A stretch of DNA of 15,612 nt. Origin: an uncultured Veillonella sp. (lineage in GTDB: Bacteria > Bacillota > Negativicutes > Veillonellales > Veillonellaceae). Position numbers and translations under genes: made by a program. The stretch spans positions 1-15,612 of the forward strand of contig USAV01000038.1 in assembly GCA_900552715.1 (NCBI GenBank), in the 5' to 3' direction. This document shows, in pieces, positions 7,388 through 14,589 of the stretch (the stretch's first letter is position 1; each line of letters starts with the position of its first letter). The notes under the pieces were generated by a model. It saw nothing but the letters and a program-made list of their open reading frames with translations. It made no database searches and had not been told where the DNA came from.

Positions 7388-7658
7388 AGACGCTAAGTCT
7401 GAAGAGCGACACTATGTGTATTTAGTGCGTTGTGCAGATGATTCTTTGTATTGTGGGTGGACTACCGATCTTGAGCGTCGTATGGAGGCTCATAATGGCC
7501 ATGTTCCAGGCGGTGCGAAATATACGCGGGGGCGACGTCCTGTTACGTTGGTATATTCTGAAAGCTTTTACAATAAACAGGACGCACAACGTAGAGAATA
7601 TGCCATAAAACAGATGACAAAGACTAAGAAATTGCAACTCATTGAGGGTGCAAAATAG
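7368..7658 (+). CDS. GIY-YIG domain protein, UPF0213/YhbQ-like
   Basis: A protein of up to 96 residues made almost entirely of one GIY-YIG nuclease domain. The motif reads Y-V-Y at 16-18 and Y-C-G at 28-30, followed by T-D-L-E-R-R-M-E-A-H-N, with a likely catalytic Glu77 in R-R-E-Y-A-I-K. This matches the short stand-alone UPF0213 family (E. coli YhbQ, B. subtilis YazA), whose roles are poorly defined; DNA-related nuclease activity is inferred from the fold. Start choice is uncertain: ATG 7368 or ATG 7377 both lie inside the end of the cyclophilin gene, and neither has a good ribosome binding site. Translation therefore probably depends on coupling to the upstream gene. Confidence 0.85.
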   Translation: MRKMANKDAKSEERHYVYLVRCADDSLYCGWTTDLERRMEAHNGHVPGGAKYTRGRRPVTLVYSESFYNKQDAQRREYAIKQMTKTKKLQLIEGAK

Positions 7659-7668
7659 TCCTTAATTA

Positions 7669-7677
7669 TGGTATAAT
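7669..7677 (+). promoter_or_regulatory. Extended -10 promoter for the DUF1934-argS-pyrG group
   Basis: TGG-TATAAT (TGn extended -10) at 7669-7677. A canonical -35 is not seen at the proper distance, which extended -10 promoters tolerate. Initiation near 7684 would give a leader of about 27 nt containing the GGAGG site of the DUF1934 gene. Confidence 0.55.
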
Positions 7678-7710
7678 ATGATGATTAATTACTGCCATGG
7701 AGGTTACGAA

Positions 7711-8169
7711 ATGAAGCGGGTTCTAGTGTCCGTAAAAAGTGTACAACGAGATATGGACGGCAAGGATACCGTAGTGGAGCTGATTTCCCCTGGCACGTCA
7801 CATAAAAAGGGTAATACACAGTATGTGCGTTACGAAGAATCTAGTGTGACGGGCATGGATGGGGTTAAGACGACCATTAAAATCCATGATGATTCAATTG
7901 TGCTGCTTCGTACAGGGGCGGTTAATATGCGTCATCAATACGTCCGTGGTGAAGAGCGCGAGTCCGTGTATGAAACGCCGTATGGCGATTTACACATGGC
8001 CGTAAAAACTCATGAATTAACAGTAGACTTTCACGAAGGCGTAGGTCATGTTCATTTAGGATATGATATTTCCGTCGAAGGTGAATGGCAATTTTATAAT
8101 CAGTTAGATATAGACGTGCGGGAGGATACAGAGCATGGACATGAAGGAAATCCTGAAATCGGGGATTGA
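7711..8169 (+). CDS. DUF1934 (YwiB-like) beta-barrel protein
   Basis: A 152-residue protein from ATG 7711, which has a well-placed GGAGG at 7700-7704. An in-frame ATG at 7678 would add 11 residues, but it overlaps the promoter and has no ribosome binding site, so I reject it. The sequence alternates short beta strands with an N-terminal V-L-V-S-V-K-S pattern and a C-terminal region (H-L-G-Y-D-I-S) typical of DUF1934, a calycin-like small barrel represented by B. subtilis YwiB. Its function is unknown. As in Bacilli, it is adjacent to argS. It overlaps argS by 35 nt in a different frame, and the argS ribosome binding site lies inside this gene, indicating coupled translation. No signal peptide or membrane segment is seen. 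Confidence 0.8.
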   Translation: MKRVLVSVKSVQRDMDGKDTVVELISPGTSHKKGNTQYVRYEESSVTGMDGVKTTIKIHDDSIVLLRTGAVNMRHQYVRGEERESVYETPYGDLHMAVKTHELTVDFHEGVGHVHLGYDISVEGEWQFYNQLDIDVREDTEHGHEGNPEIGD

Positions 8170-9868
8170 ACAGGCATTACAAGATACGATTAACAGTGGT
8201 GGCTTACCAGCTGGTGAATATCCAGAAATCGTTCTCGAAGTGCCACCTCAAAAAGAATTCGGTGATTTTTCTACAAACATTGCGATGCAATCCGCTCGTG
8301 TAGCTCGTCAAAATCCTCGTGCTATTGCTGAGGCTTTGATTAGCCATATGAATTTTGACTGGCTTGAACGTGCTGAGGTTGCTGGTGCAGGTTTCATTAA
8401 CTTCTTCTTGAAATCAGATATGGTATACGATACGTTGAAAGCCATTTTAAATGCTGGTGATCAATATGGTGTACAACCATTGCGTGCGCGCGATACGATT
8501 CAAGTTGAATACGTAAGTGCGAACCCAACAGGTCCTTTGCATGTAGGTCATGGTCGAGGTGCTGCATACGGTAGTGCTCTTGTAAACTTGTTGCGTGCAG
8601 CAGGTTACAACGTACAATCTGAGTACTATATCAATGATGCGGGTAACCAAATCGATAACATGGCTATCTCCATTGAATACCGTTTCCAAGAGTTGCAAGG
8701 TGCTACATTAGTATTCCCACCTAAGCGCAACGAAGACGGTTCCATGCCTGATTTCGACATTCCAGAAGGGGCCCTTGTGTTCCCTGAAAATGGTTACCGT
8801 GGTCCAGATATCATTGAAACGGCTAAAGCAATTGCTGAACGCGAAGGTTTCGATAAATTGAATGCTATGAACGAAGCTGATCGTGTAGCTTTGTTCAAAG
8901 AAGAAGGCTTGAAAGAAAAATTAGCTCGCTTAGAAGAAACATTAAGCAACTTCCGTGTTACATTCGATAATTGGTTCTCTGAACGTACAGTTCATGAAAC
9001 TGATGAAATTCATCACTCCGTAGAGGCGTTAAAGGCTCTTGGTAAAGTGTATGAAAAAGACGGTGCTTTGTGGTTGAAATCCACTGACTATGGCGACGAT
9101 AAAGACCGCGTAGTTATCCGTGATAATGGGGTTCCTACATATTTGGCGGCGGATATTGCATACCACCGCAATAAATATGATCGTGGATTCAAAGAAATGA
9201 TCGATATTTGGGGCGCTGACCACCATGGCTATGTATGCCGTGTTAAAGCGGCTATGGCTGCCTTTGGTTATGACCCAGATAAATTAACAGTATTGTTATT
9301 ACAAATGGTAGCATTGTTCCGTGATGGACAACTCGTTAAATTATCTAAACGTAGCGGCGACAGCGTTACATTAGATGAATTGATTGAAGAGGTTGGCGTA
9401 GATGCATCTCGTTACTTCTTCTTGATGCGTTCTCTAGATAGCCAACTTGATTTCGATATTAACTTGGCTAAATCTCGCAGCAATGATAACCCAGTGTATT
9501 ATATCCAATATGCTCATGCTCGTATTCACAGCATTTACAACCAAGTGCGTGAAGCTGGCATCGCATTTGGCGATTATAGTGAAACTGATTTCACAACGCT
9601 TACAAGCGAAATGGAATTAGAATTGATTAAGAAATTAGCTGAATATCCAGAAGAGGTAGTTCAATCTGCCGAGCATCGTGCACCACATCGTATTGCTCGT
9701 TACTTATACGATTTGGCAAGCATGTTCCACTCCTTCTACCGTCAAGGTCGTATCATTGGCGTAGATCCAGCGTTGCAACAAGCTCGTCTTGGATTAATCA
9801 CAGCGATTGCCCTCGTACTTCGTCAAGGCTTGGGTATTTTAGGTATTTCCGCTCCGGAAAAAATGTAA
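8135..9868 (+). CDS. argS: Arginyl-tRNA synthetase
   Basis: A 577-residue class I aminoacyl-tRNA synthetase that charges tRNA-Arg with arginine in the cytoplasm. The N-terminal Add1 domain (about 1-90) precedes the Rossmann catalytic domain with the HIGH signature as H-V-G-H at 136-139, preceded by S-A-N-P-T-G-P-L. The KMSKS equivalent is K-L-S-K-R at 402-406, and the C-terminal alpha-helical DALR anticodon-binding domain covers about 455-577. Length is normal. ATG 8135 is chosen over ATG 8141 because GGAGG at 8121-8125 is 9 nt upstream. It overlaps the DUF1934 gene and ends 15 nt before the pyrG ATG, so all three look like one operon. Confidence 0.97.
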   Translation: MDMKEILKSGIEQALQDTINSGGLPAGEYPEIVLEVPPQKEFGDFSTNIAMQSARVARQNPRAIAEALISHMNFDWLERAEVAGAGFINFFLKSDMVYDTLKAILNAGDQYGVQPLRARDTIQVEYVSANPTGPLHVGHGRGAAYGSALVNLLRAAGYNVQSEYYINDAGNQIDNMAISIEYRFQELQGATLVFPPKRNEDGSMPDFDIPEGALVFPENGYRGPDIIETAKAIAEREGFDKLNAMNEADRVALFKEEGLKEKLARLEETLSNFRVTFDNWFSERTVHETDEIHHSVEALKALGKVYEKDGALWLKSTDYGDDKDRVVIRDNGVPTYLAADIAYHRNKYDRGFKEMIDIWGADHHGYVCRVKAAMAAFGYDPDKLTVLLLQMVALFRDGQLVKLSKRSGDSVTLDELIEEVGVDASRYFFLMRSLDSQLDFDINLAKSRSNDNPVYYIQYAHARIHSIYNQVREAGIAFGDYSETDFTTLTSEMELELIKKLAEYPEEVVQSAEHRAPHRIARYLYDLASMFHSFYRQGRIIGVDPALQQARLGLITAIALVLRQGLGILGISAPEKM

Positions 9869-9871
9869 TAG

Positions 9872-11494
<1,623 letters not shown>

Positions 11495-11503
11495 AGAATA
11501 GAC

Positions 11504-11719
11504 ATGGGATCCATTTTATCTATTATAGGTATCTTTATATTAGCTGCACTTAAATTAGAGCAGTTCGTATATGGTAAATCCGGTAAAGAACAGTCTACAA
11601 CAGGACATATGGCGCGACGTGGGCTCGCTAATATAGCAGGCTTAATCGCCTTTGATCATTCTACGGTGAGTAGTAAGTCGGTTGTAGTACGTCAAAAGAA
11701 GAAAGATGCTCAGAAATGA
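11504..11719 (+). CDS. Small hypothetical membrane-anchored protein
   Basis: A 71-residue protein I do not recognise. Residues 3-17 are strongly hydrophobic (S-I-L-S-I-I-G-I-F-I-L-A-A-L), giving one N-terminal membrane anchor or uncleaved signal. The rest is polar and basic, ending in a lysine-rich tail (R-Q-K-K-K-D-A-Q-K). It starts 9 nt after the pyrG stop with only a weak AGAGAA site, so expression probably depends on read-through translation from pyrG. The last seven codons and the TGA stop lie inside the intrinsic terminator hairpin, so the lysine tail is partly dictated by the terminator's left arm. Being in line with pyrG and before a terminator supports a real gene; codon usage looks like the neighbours. 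Confidence 0.55.
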   Translation: MGSILSIIGIFILAALKLEQFVYGKSGKEQSTTGHMARRGLANIAGLIAFDHSTVSSKSVVVRQKKKDAQK

Positions 11720-11738
11720 GCATCTTTCTTCTTTTTTT
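11694..11738 (+). terminator. Rho-independent terminator ending the DUF1934-argS-pyrG operon
   Basis: A perfect 19-bp stem (11694-11712 with 11717-11735) closed by a GAAA tetraloop; the T-run at 11732-11738 overlaps the base of the stem. The left arm and the stop codon (TGA 11717-11719) belong to the preceding small gene, so translating ribosomes would cover the left arm. Confidence 0.9.
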
Positions 11739-11742
11739 ATTT

Positions 11743-11772
11743 ATATCGAAAAAAGTTAGAAAAATATATCGA
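11743..11772. repeat. Direct repeat of TATATCGA, possible regulator sites before ahpC
   Basis: TATATCGA occurs at 11743-11750 and again at 11765-11772, exactly 22 bp apart (two helical turns), shortly upstream of the ahpC -35 box at 11791. This phasing is what a regulator bound in tandem would need. In such AT-rich DNA it may be chance. It does not match the PerR box, and I see no full OxyR motif. Confidence 0.25.
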
Positions 11773-11790
11773 TAAATTTAAAAATAACAC

Positions 11791-11819
11791 TTGCAATCTT
11801 GAATGATATTTGTTATTAT
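11791..11819 (+). promoter_or_regulatory. Promoter for ahpC
   Basis: TTGCAA at 11791-11796 and TATTAT at 11814-11819 with an optimal 17-bp spacer. Transcription would begin near 11826, giving a leader of about 80 nt that includes a small GGTG/CACC stem near 11844-11858. ATAG motifs at 11820, 11830 and 11836 follow the -10 but do not form a full OxyR site. Confidence 0.6.
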
Positions 11820-11905
11820 ATAGACAAAGATAGATATAGATTTGGTGATAAGTACACCGATAATATATAACTGTTACATTAGAACTCAAGTAAGGAGGAC
11901 ATAAC

Positions 11906-12469
11906 ATGTCTATTATTGGTAAAAAACTTCCTGAATTTACTCTAGATGCTTTCAAAAAACCTGAATTAGTAAAAGTTAGTACTGCAGATGTATTGGGCAA
12001 ATGGTCCATCTTCGTATTCTATCCAGCAGACTTCACATTCGTTTGCCCTACAGAATTAGAAGACGTACAAAACTCCTATGCAGAGTTGAAAGAACTAGGT
12101 TGCGAAGTTTACTCTGTATCTTGTGACTCTGAATTTGTTCACAAAGCATGGTCCGATGCTTCTCCAAGCATTAATAAAATCGAGTACTACATGTTAGCTG
12201 ATAAAAAACATGAATTAGCTGATTTCTTCGATGTATTCCAAGAAGAATCCGCTATGGCTTACCGTGGTACATTCGTAGTAGATCCTGAAGGTTTCGTTCG
12301 TACAGCTGAAATCCATGACATGGGTATCGGCCGTTCTGCTGAAGAATTGGTTCGTAAAGTACAAGCGGCTCAATTCGTAGCAAAACATGGTGATCAAGTG
12401 TGCCCTGCACGTTGGAAACCAGGTAAAGACACATTGAAACCAGGTCTTGGTCTCGTAGGTAAAATCTAA
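11906..12469 (+). CDS. ahpC: Peroxiredoxin, AhpC/Prx1 family (alkyl hydroperoxide reductase subunit C)
   Basis: A 187-residue typical 2-Cys peroxiredoxin that reduces H2O2 and organic peroxides. The peroxidatic Cys47 sits in F-T-F-V-C-P-T-E, Arg120 in Y-R-G-T-F is the supporting active-site arginine, and the resolving Cys166 is in Q-V-C-P-A-R-W. Length and motifs are full. ATG 11906 follows an AAGGAGGA site at 11890-11897 with good spacing. It has its own promoter and is not followed by ahpF, so the electron donor (AhpF, thioredoxin or another reductase) must be encoded elsewhere. The next 190 nt hold a structured RNA candidate and a terminator, so the transcript may carry a long 3' region. 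Confidence 0.95.
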   Translation: MSIIGKKLPEFTLDAFKKPELVKVSTADVLGKWSIFVFYPADFTFVCPTELEDVQNSYAELKELGCEVYSVSCDSEFVHKAWSDASPSINKIEYYMLADKKHELADFFDVFQEESAMAYRGTFVVDPEGFVRTAEIHDMGIGRSAEELVRKVQAAQFVAKHGDQVCPARWKPGKDTLKPGLGLVGKI

Positions 12470-12474
12470 TTTAG

Positions 12475-12665
12475 AAACTAACCTAAAACGCTAGAATAAT
12501 CTAGACAACTCCTCAAATGACAAAACGGGCGCGCATCGTTTTCCTGACGATACGGTAAGTCCCAATACCAGATGAACCCTCTCCAATTCATCATGGTAAA
12601 CCTCATATAACAAACTACAAACTATACGCAAAAGGACTGGCCTTCGGGCTGGTCCTTTTGTGTTA
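12475..12665 (+). ncRNA. Candidate structured small RNA or ahpC 3'UTR RNA with C-rich loops
   Basis: This non-coding stretch between ahpC and rrf2 can fold into consecutive hairpins. The first is CTAGA/TCTAG (12491-12495 with 12500-12504). The second is ATCGT/ACGAT (12535-12539 with 12547-12551), extended by two further pairs across one mismatch and flanked by GGG 12527-12529 and CCC 12561-12563. The third is an 11-bp stem with one bulge (12566-12576 with 12587-12598). A UUCG-capped terminator follows at 12629-12660. Single-stranded parts are C-rich and complementary to ribosome binding sites: CTCCTC at 12509-12514, TTTCCT at 12540-12545 and CCCTCTCC at 12577-12584. Such C-rich loops are typical of Firmicute antisense small RNAs. 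No clear promoter was found just upstream, so processing from the ahpC mRNA is the likelier origin. It matches no RNA family I recognise. Confidence 0.4.
12629..12662 (+). terminator. Rho-independent terminator with UUCG tetraloop (ahpC / candidate sRNA)
   Basis: A 14-bp stem (12629-12642 with 12647-12660), including two adjacent G-U wobbles, is closed by the very stable C(UUCG)G tetraloop. TTTT closes the stem, and a six-T run follows at 12674. The A-run on the left arm means it may also stop minus-strand transcripts. It lies 160 nt after ahpC. Confidence 0.85.
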
Positions 12666-12825
12666 TATACCTATTTTTTTATATACTTAGTATTGTGTAT
12701 TGATTTTAATCTATTTAGAGGTAATAGAATAGAAAAAGCTTTGCTAGAAATAAAGTAAAATATCGTATAAAGCTTATATCTTGAAGGTTTTTTAATATCC
12801 CTTTATGAAAGTAGGAAATAAGTTC

Positions 12826-12854
12826 TTGCATTTTTGAATTTAGTAGTCTATAAT
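12826..12854 (+). promoter_or_regulatory. Promoter for the rrf2-cysK operon
   Basis: TTGCAT at 12826-12831 and a perfect TATAAT at 12849-12854 with a 17-bp spacer. Transcription would start near 12861, leaving a leader of about 100 nt. Confidence 0.75.
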
Positions 12855-12866
12855 GAAATTAATTCC
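12855..12866. promoter_or_regulatory. Candidate operator for the Rrf2 regulator
   Basis: GAAATT-AATTCC is an almost perfect 12-bp dyad (five of six pairs) lying directly between the -10 box and the expected transcription start. A bound protein would block initiation. Rrf2-family regulators often repress their own operon, and the ATTCC/GGAAT word resembles what I recall of CymR sites, but I cannot confirm the motif. Confidence 0.35.
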
Positions 12867-12902
12867 TAGTGATACACAAGGTTTTATAAATAAAGTAGGA
12901 TA

Positions 12903-12933
12903 AGTGCTTTATAGCATGGGGTGTGTTAGCACT
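12903..12933 (+). promoter_or_regulatory. Possible leader hairpin of rrf2-cysK mRNA
   Basis: AGTGCT at 12903-12908 pairs with AGCACT at 12928-12933 across a 19-nt loop, inside the roughly 100-nt leader. It ends 13 nt before the AGAGG ribosome binding site (12947-12951) and does not cover it. It resembles no riboswitch or T-box I know and may be fortuitous. Confidence 0.25.
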
Positions 12934-12959
12934 AACTTTTACAAAGAGAGGCAAGATAT

Positions 12960-13409
12960 ATGAGGATTTCCACAAAAGGTCGCTATGCATTGATGGTTCT
13001 CATCGATTTAGCAGAGCAGGGTCAAGAGAAACCGGTTTCCTTGCGATCCGTTGCAGAACGACAAGGTATATCTGAGAAATACCTTGAGGGGATTGTGGCT
13101 CGTTTGGGTGCCGCTAACCTAGTGGATAGTATTCGTGGCAAATACGGAGGCTATCGCTTATCTAAAAGCCCTAAAGAGTATACTATTATTGAAATTTTGC
13201 TCGCCACGGAAGAGTCCATGGCTATCATCTCTACCCTTGACGAAGGGGTGAGTACTGATACAGTGATCAACGAACGTACTGTTGGTTTCTGGGCAGGATT
13301 ACAAAACTATATTCATGATTATTTAGAAAACGTAACTCTTCAAGATGTAATTGATGGAACTTACGCTAAGCTTGATACAAAATATGACAATTGGGATGGT
13401 TCTATTTAA
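12960..13409 (+). CDS. Rrf2-family transcriptional regulator, CymR-like (no cysteines)
   Basis: A 149-residue winged-helix DNA-binding protein. The N-terminus M-R-I-S-T-K-G-R-Y-A and the helix-turn-helix of about 26-50 are diagnostic of Rrf2, as is the wing motif I-R-G-K-Y-G-G-Y-R-L at 58-67. It has no cysteine at all, so it cannot bind an iron-sulfur cluster as IscR, NsrR or RsrR do. This and the directly downstream cysK point to the CymR type, a repressor of cysteine and sulfur metabolism that in Bacillus is controlled by binding CysK itself. That role is inferred here. ATG 12960 has AGAGG 8 nt upstream. Only 15 nt separate it from cysK, so both come from the promoter at 12826-12854, probably with autoregulation. 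Confidence 0.85.
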   Translation: MRISTKGRYALMVLIDLAEQGQEKPVSLRSVAERQGISEKYLEGIVARLGAANLVDSIRGKYGGYRLSKSPKEYTIIEILLATEESMAIISTLDEGVSTDTVINERTVGFWAGLQNYIHDYLENVTLQDVIDGTYAKLDTKYDNWDGSI

Positions 13410-13424
13410 TAAGGAGTGACTATT

Positions 13425-14360
13425 ATGTCTAATATTGCAAAATCTTTCGTTGAATTAATTGGTAAAACACCTTTATTGGCAGCTACACGTTTCGGTAAAA
13501 AATACGGTGCAGATGCTAATATCTTCGCTAAATTAGAATACTTCAACCCAGGCGGCTCTGTAAAAGACCGTATCGCTGCTGCTATCATTCAAGCGGCTGT
13601 TGAATCTGGTGAATTACAACCAGGTGGTACAATTGTAGAAGCTACATCTGGTAACACTGGTATCGGTTTGTCCGCTGTTGGTGCTGCTCTTGGTTATAAA
13701 GTAGTTATCGTAATGCCAGAAACAATGTCCATTGAACGTCGCAAATTGATGCTCGGTTATGGTGCTCAACTTGTATTAACTGATGGCTCTCTTGGTATGA
13801 AAGGTGCCATTGCAAAAGCTAAAGAAATCGTAACAGCTACTGCTGGTGCGATCGAAGCAGGCCAATTCGTAAACCAAGCAAACCCAGCAATTCATTACAA
13901 AACAACTGGTCCTGAAATCTGGCAAGATACTGATGGTACAGTAGATATCTATGTAGCTGGTGTTGGTACAGGTGGTACTTTGACTGGTGCAGGTCGTTAT
14001 TTAAAAGAACAAAACCCTGGCGTAAAAATTGTAGCTGTTGAACCAACTGATTCCCCAGTATTGTCCAACGGTAAACCAGGCCCTCACAAAATTCAAGGCT
14101 TAGGTGCTGGCTTCATTCCAGATACTTTAGATACTTCCATCTATGATGAAGTGATTCAAGTAACTAACGATGATGCATTTGCTACATCTCAAGCATTTGG
14201 TCATACAGAAGGTATCCTAGTTGGTATCTCCTCTGGTGCTGCTCTTTGGGCTGCTCAAGAATTGGCTAAACGCCCTGAAAATAAGGGTAAAAACATCGTA
14301 GTAATTCTTCCAGATACAGGCGAACGCTACTTGTCTACAGCTTTATTCCCTGAAGTATAA
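13425..14360 (+). CDS. cysK: Cysteine synthase A (O-acetylserine sulfhydrylase)
   Basis: A 311-residue PLP enzyme making cysteine from O-acetylserine and sulfide. The PLP lysine is Lys47 in P-G-G-S-V-K-D-R; the substrate-binding loop T-S-G-N-T-G is at 74-79, the phosphate-binding loop G-T-G-G-T-L-T-G at 181-188, and the C-terminal G-I-S-S-G-A motif at about 267-272. Length and motifs are those of the CysK branch of fold-type II enzymes. The start is ATG 13425 with AAGGAG at 13411-13416; the GTG at 13416 lies in that site. It is the second gene of the rrf2-cysK operon. If the Bacillus model holds, the protein also acts as corepressor partner of the upstream regulator. A 36-bp hairpin terminator follows. 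Confidence 0.95.
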   Translation: MSNIAKSFVELIGKTPLLAATRFGKKYGADANIFAKLEYFNPGGSVKDRIAAAIIQAAVESGELQPGGTIVEATSGNTGIGLSAVGAALGYKVVIVMPETMSIERRKLMLGYGAQLVLTDGSLGMKGAIAKAKEIVTATAGAIEAGQFVNQANPAIHYKTTGPEIWQDTDGTVDIYVAGVGTGGTLTGAGRYLKEQNPGVKIVAVEPTDSPVLSNGKPGPHKIQGLGAGFIPDTLDTSIYDEVIQVTNDDAFATSQAFGHTEGILVGISSGAALWAAQELAKRPENKGKNIVVILPDTGERYLSTALFPEV

Positions 14361-14406
14361 TAGAATACAATTGGTGAAAGTAGTGAATATGCTTTCCTAA
14401 TATAGC

Positions 14407-14484
14407 AAAGCTCCTCGTTTGATATGTATCCTCCTTTACTGGTTGTCCAGTAAAGGGGGGGACATATCATGTGAGGGGCTTTTT
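14407..14484 (+). terminator. Unusually long hairpin terminator after cysK
   Basis: A 36-bp stem (14407-14442 with 14447-14482) closes on a TTGT tetraloop and ends in TTTTT (14480-14484). By hand pairing only two positions mismatch, with about six G-U wobbles; the top 10 bp and a central 8-bp block are fully paired. This is about three times the usual terminator stem. The minus strand has no T-run after the hairpin, so it serves cysK only. Confidence 0.85.
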
Positions 14485-14532
14485 CGTGCTTAACATACTG
14501 GAGCTTTATTTTAGAGATATTTAATTTGACAT

Positions 14533-14563
14533 AAAAAAAAGAAGCTACTAGGTAGCTCCTTTT
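14533..14563 (-). terminator. Rho-independent terminator of the tannase-like gene
   Basis: On the minus strand, an 8-bp stem (14552-14559 with 14541-14548, one G-U pair) with a 3-nt loop is followed by an eight-T run. Flanking A/T pairs extend the stem. It lies about 27 nt after the stop codon and faces the cysK terminator, so the converging genes are insulated on both sides. Confidence 0.85.
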
Positions 14564-14589
14564 ATGTTATGGTATGTATTTAATTGTGA

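Larger units (their letters stand above)
12470..12959. other. Intergenic region between ahpC and rrf2 (490 bp)
   Basis: It holds no credible protein gene. The left part (12475-12665) contains the candidate structured RNA and its terminator and looks richer in G+C than the rest. From 12666 to 12820 the DNA is very AT-rich and I see only a repeated AAGCTT-containing word near 12737 and 12770. The right part carries the rrf2 promoter (12826-12854), an operator-like dyad (12855-12866) and a possible leader hairpin (12903-12933). Confidence 0.6.

Noticed and set aside
7632..7653. TTGCA/TGCAA inverted repeat at the end of the GIY-YIG gene as a terminator
   Set aside because: The stem is short and interrupted and no T-run follows, so it is not a credible terminator.
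7678..7710. ATG at 7678 as start of the DUF1934 gene
   Set aside because: It overlaps the extended -10 promoter and has no ribosome binding site; ATG 7711 has a well-placed GGAGG.
11810..11829. PerR box over the ahpC -10 region
   Set aside because: Only TTTGT/ACAAA arms match as an inverted repeat; the spacing and core differ from the PerR consensus.
12475..12665. T-box, 6S, SRP RNA or known riboswitch in the ahpC-rrf2 region
   Set aside because: No T-box TGG/GGTACC-type elements, SRP tetraloop motif or known riboswitch core were found; only an unassigned structured RNA candidate remains.
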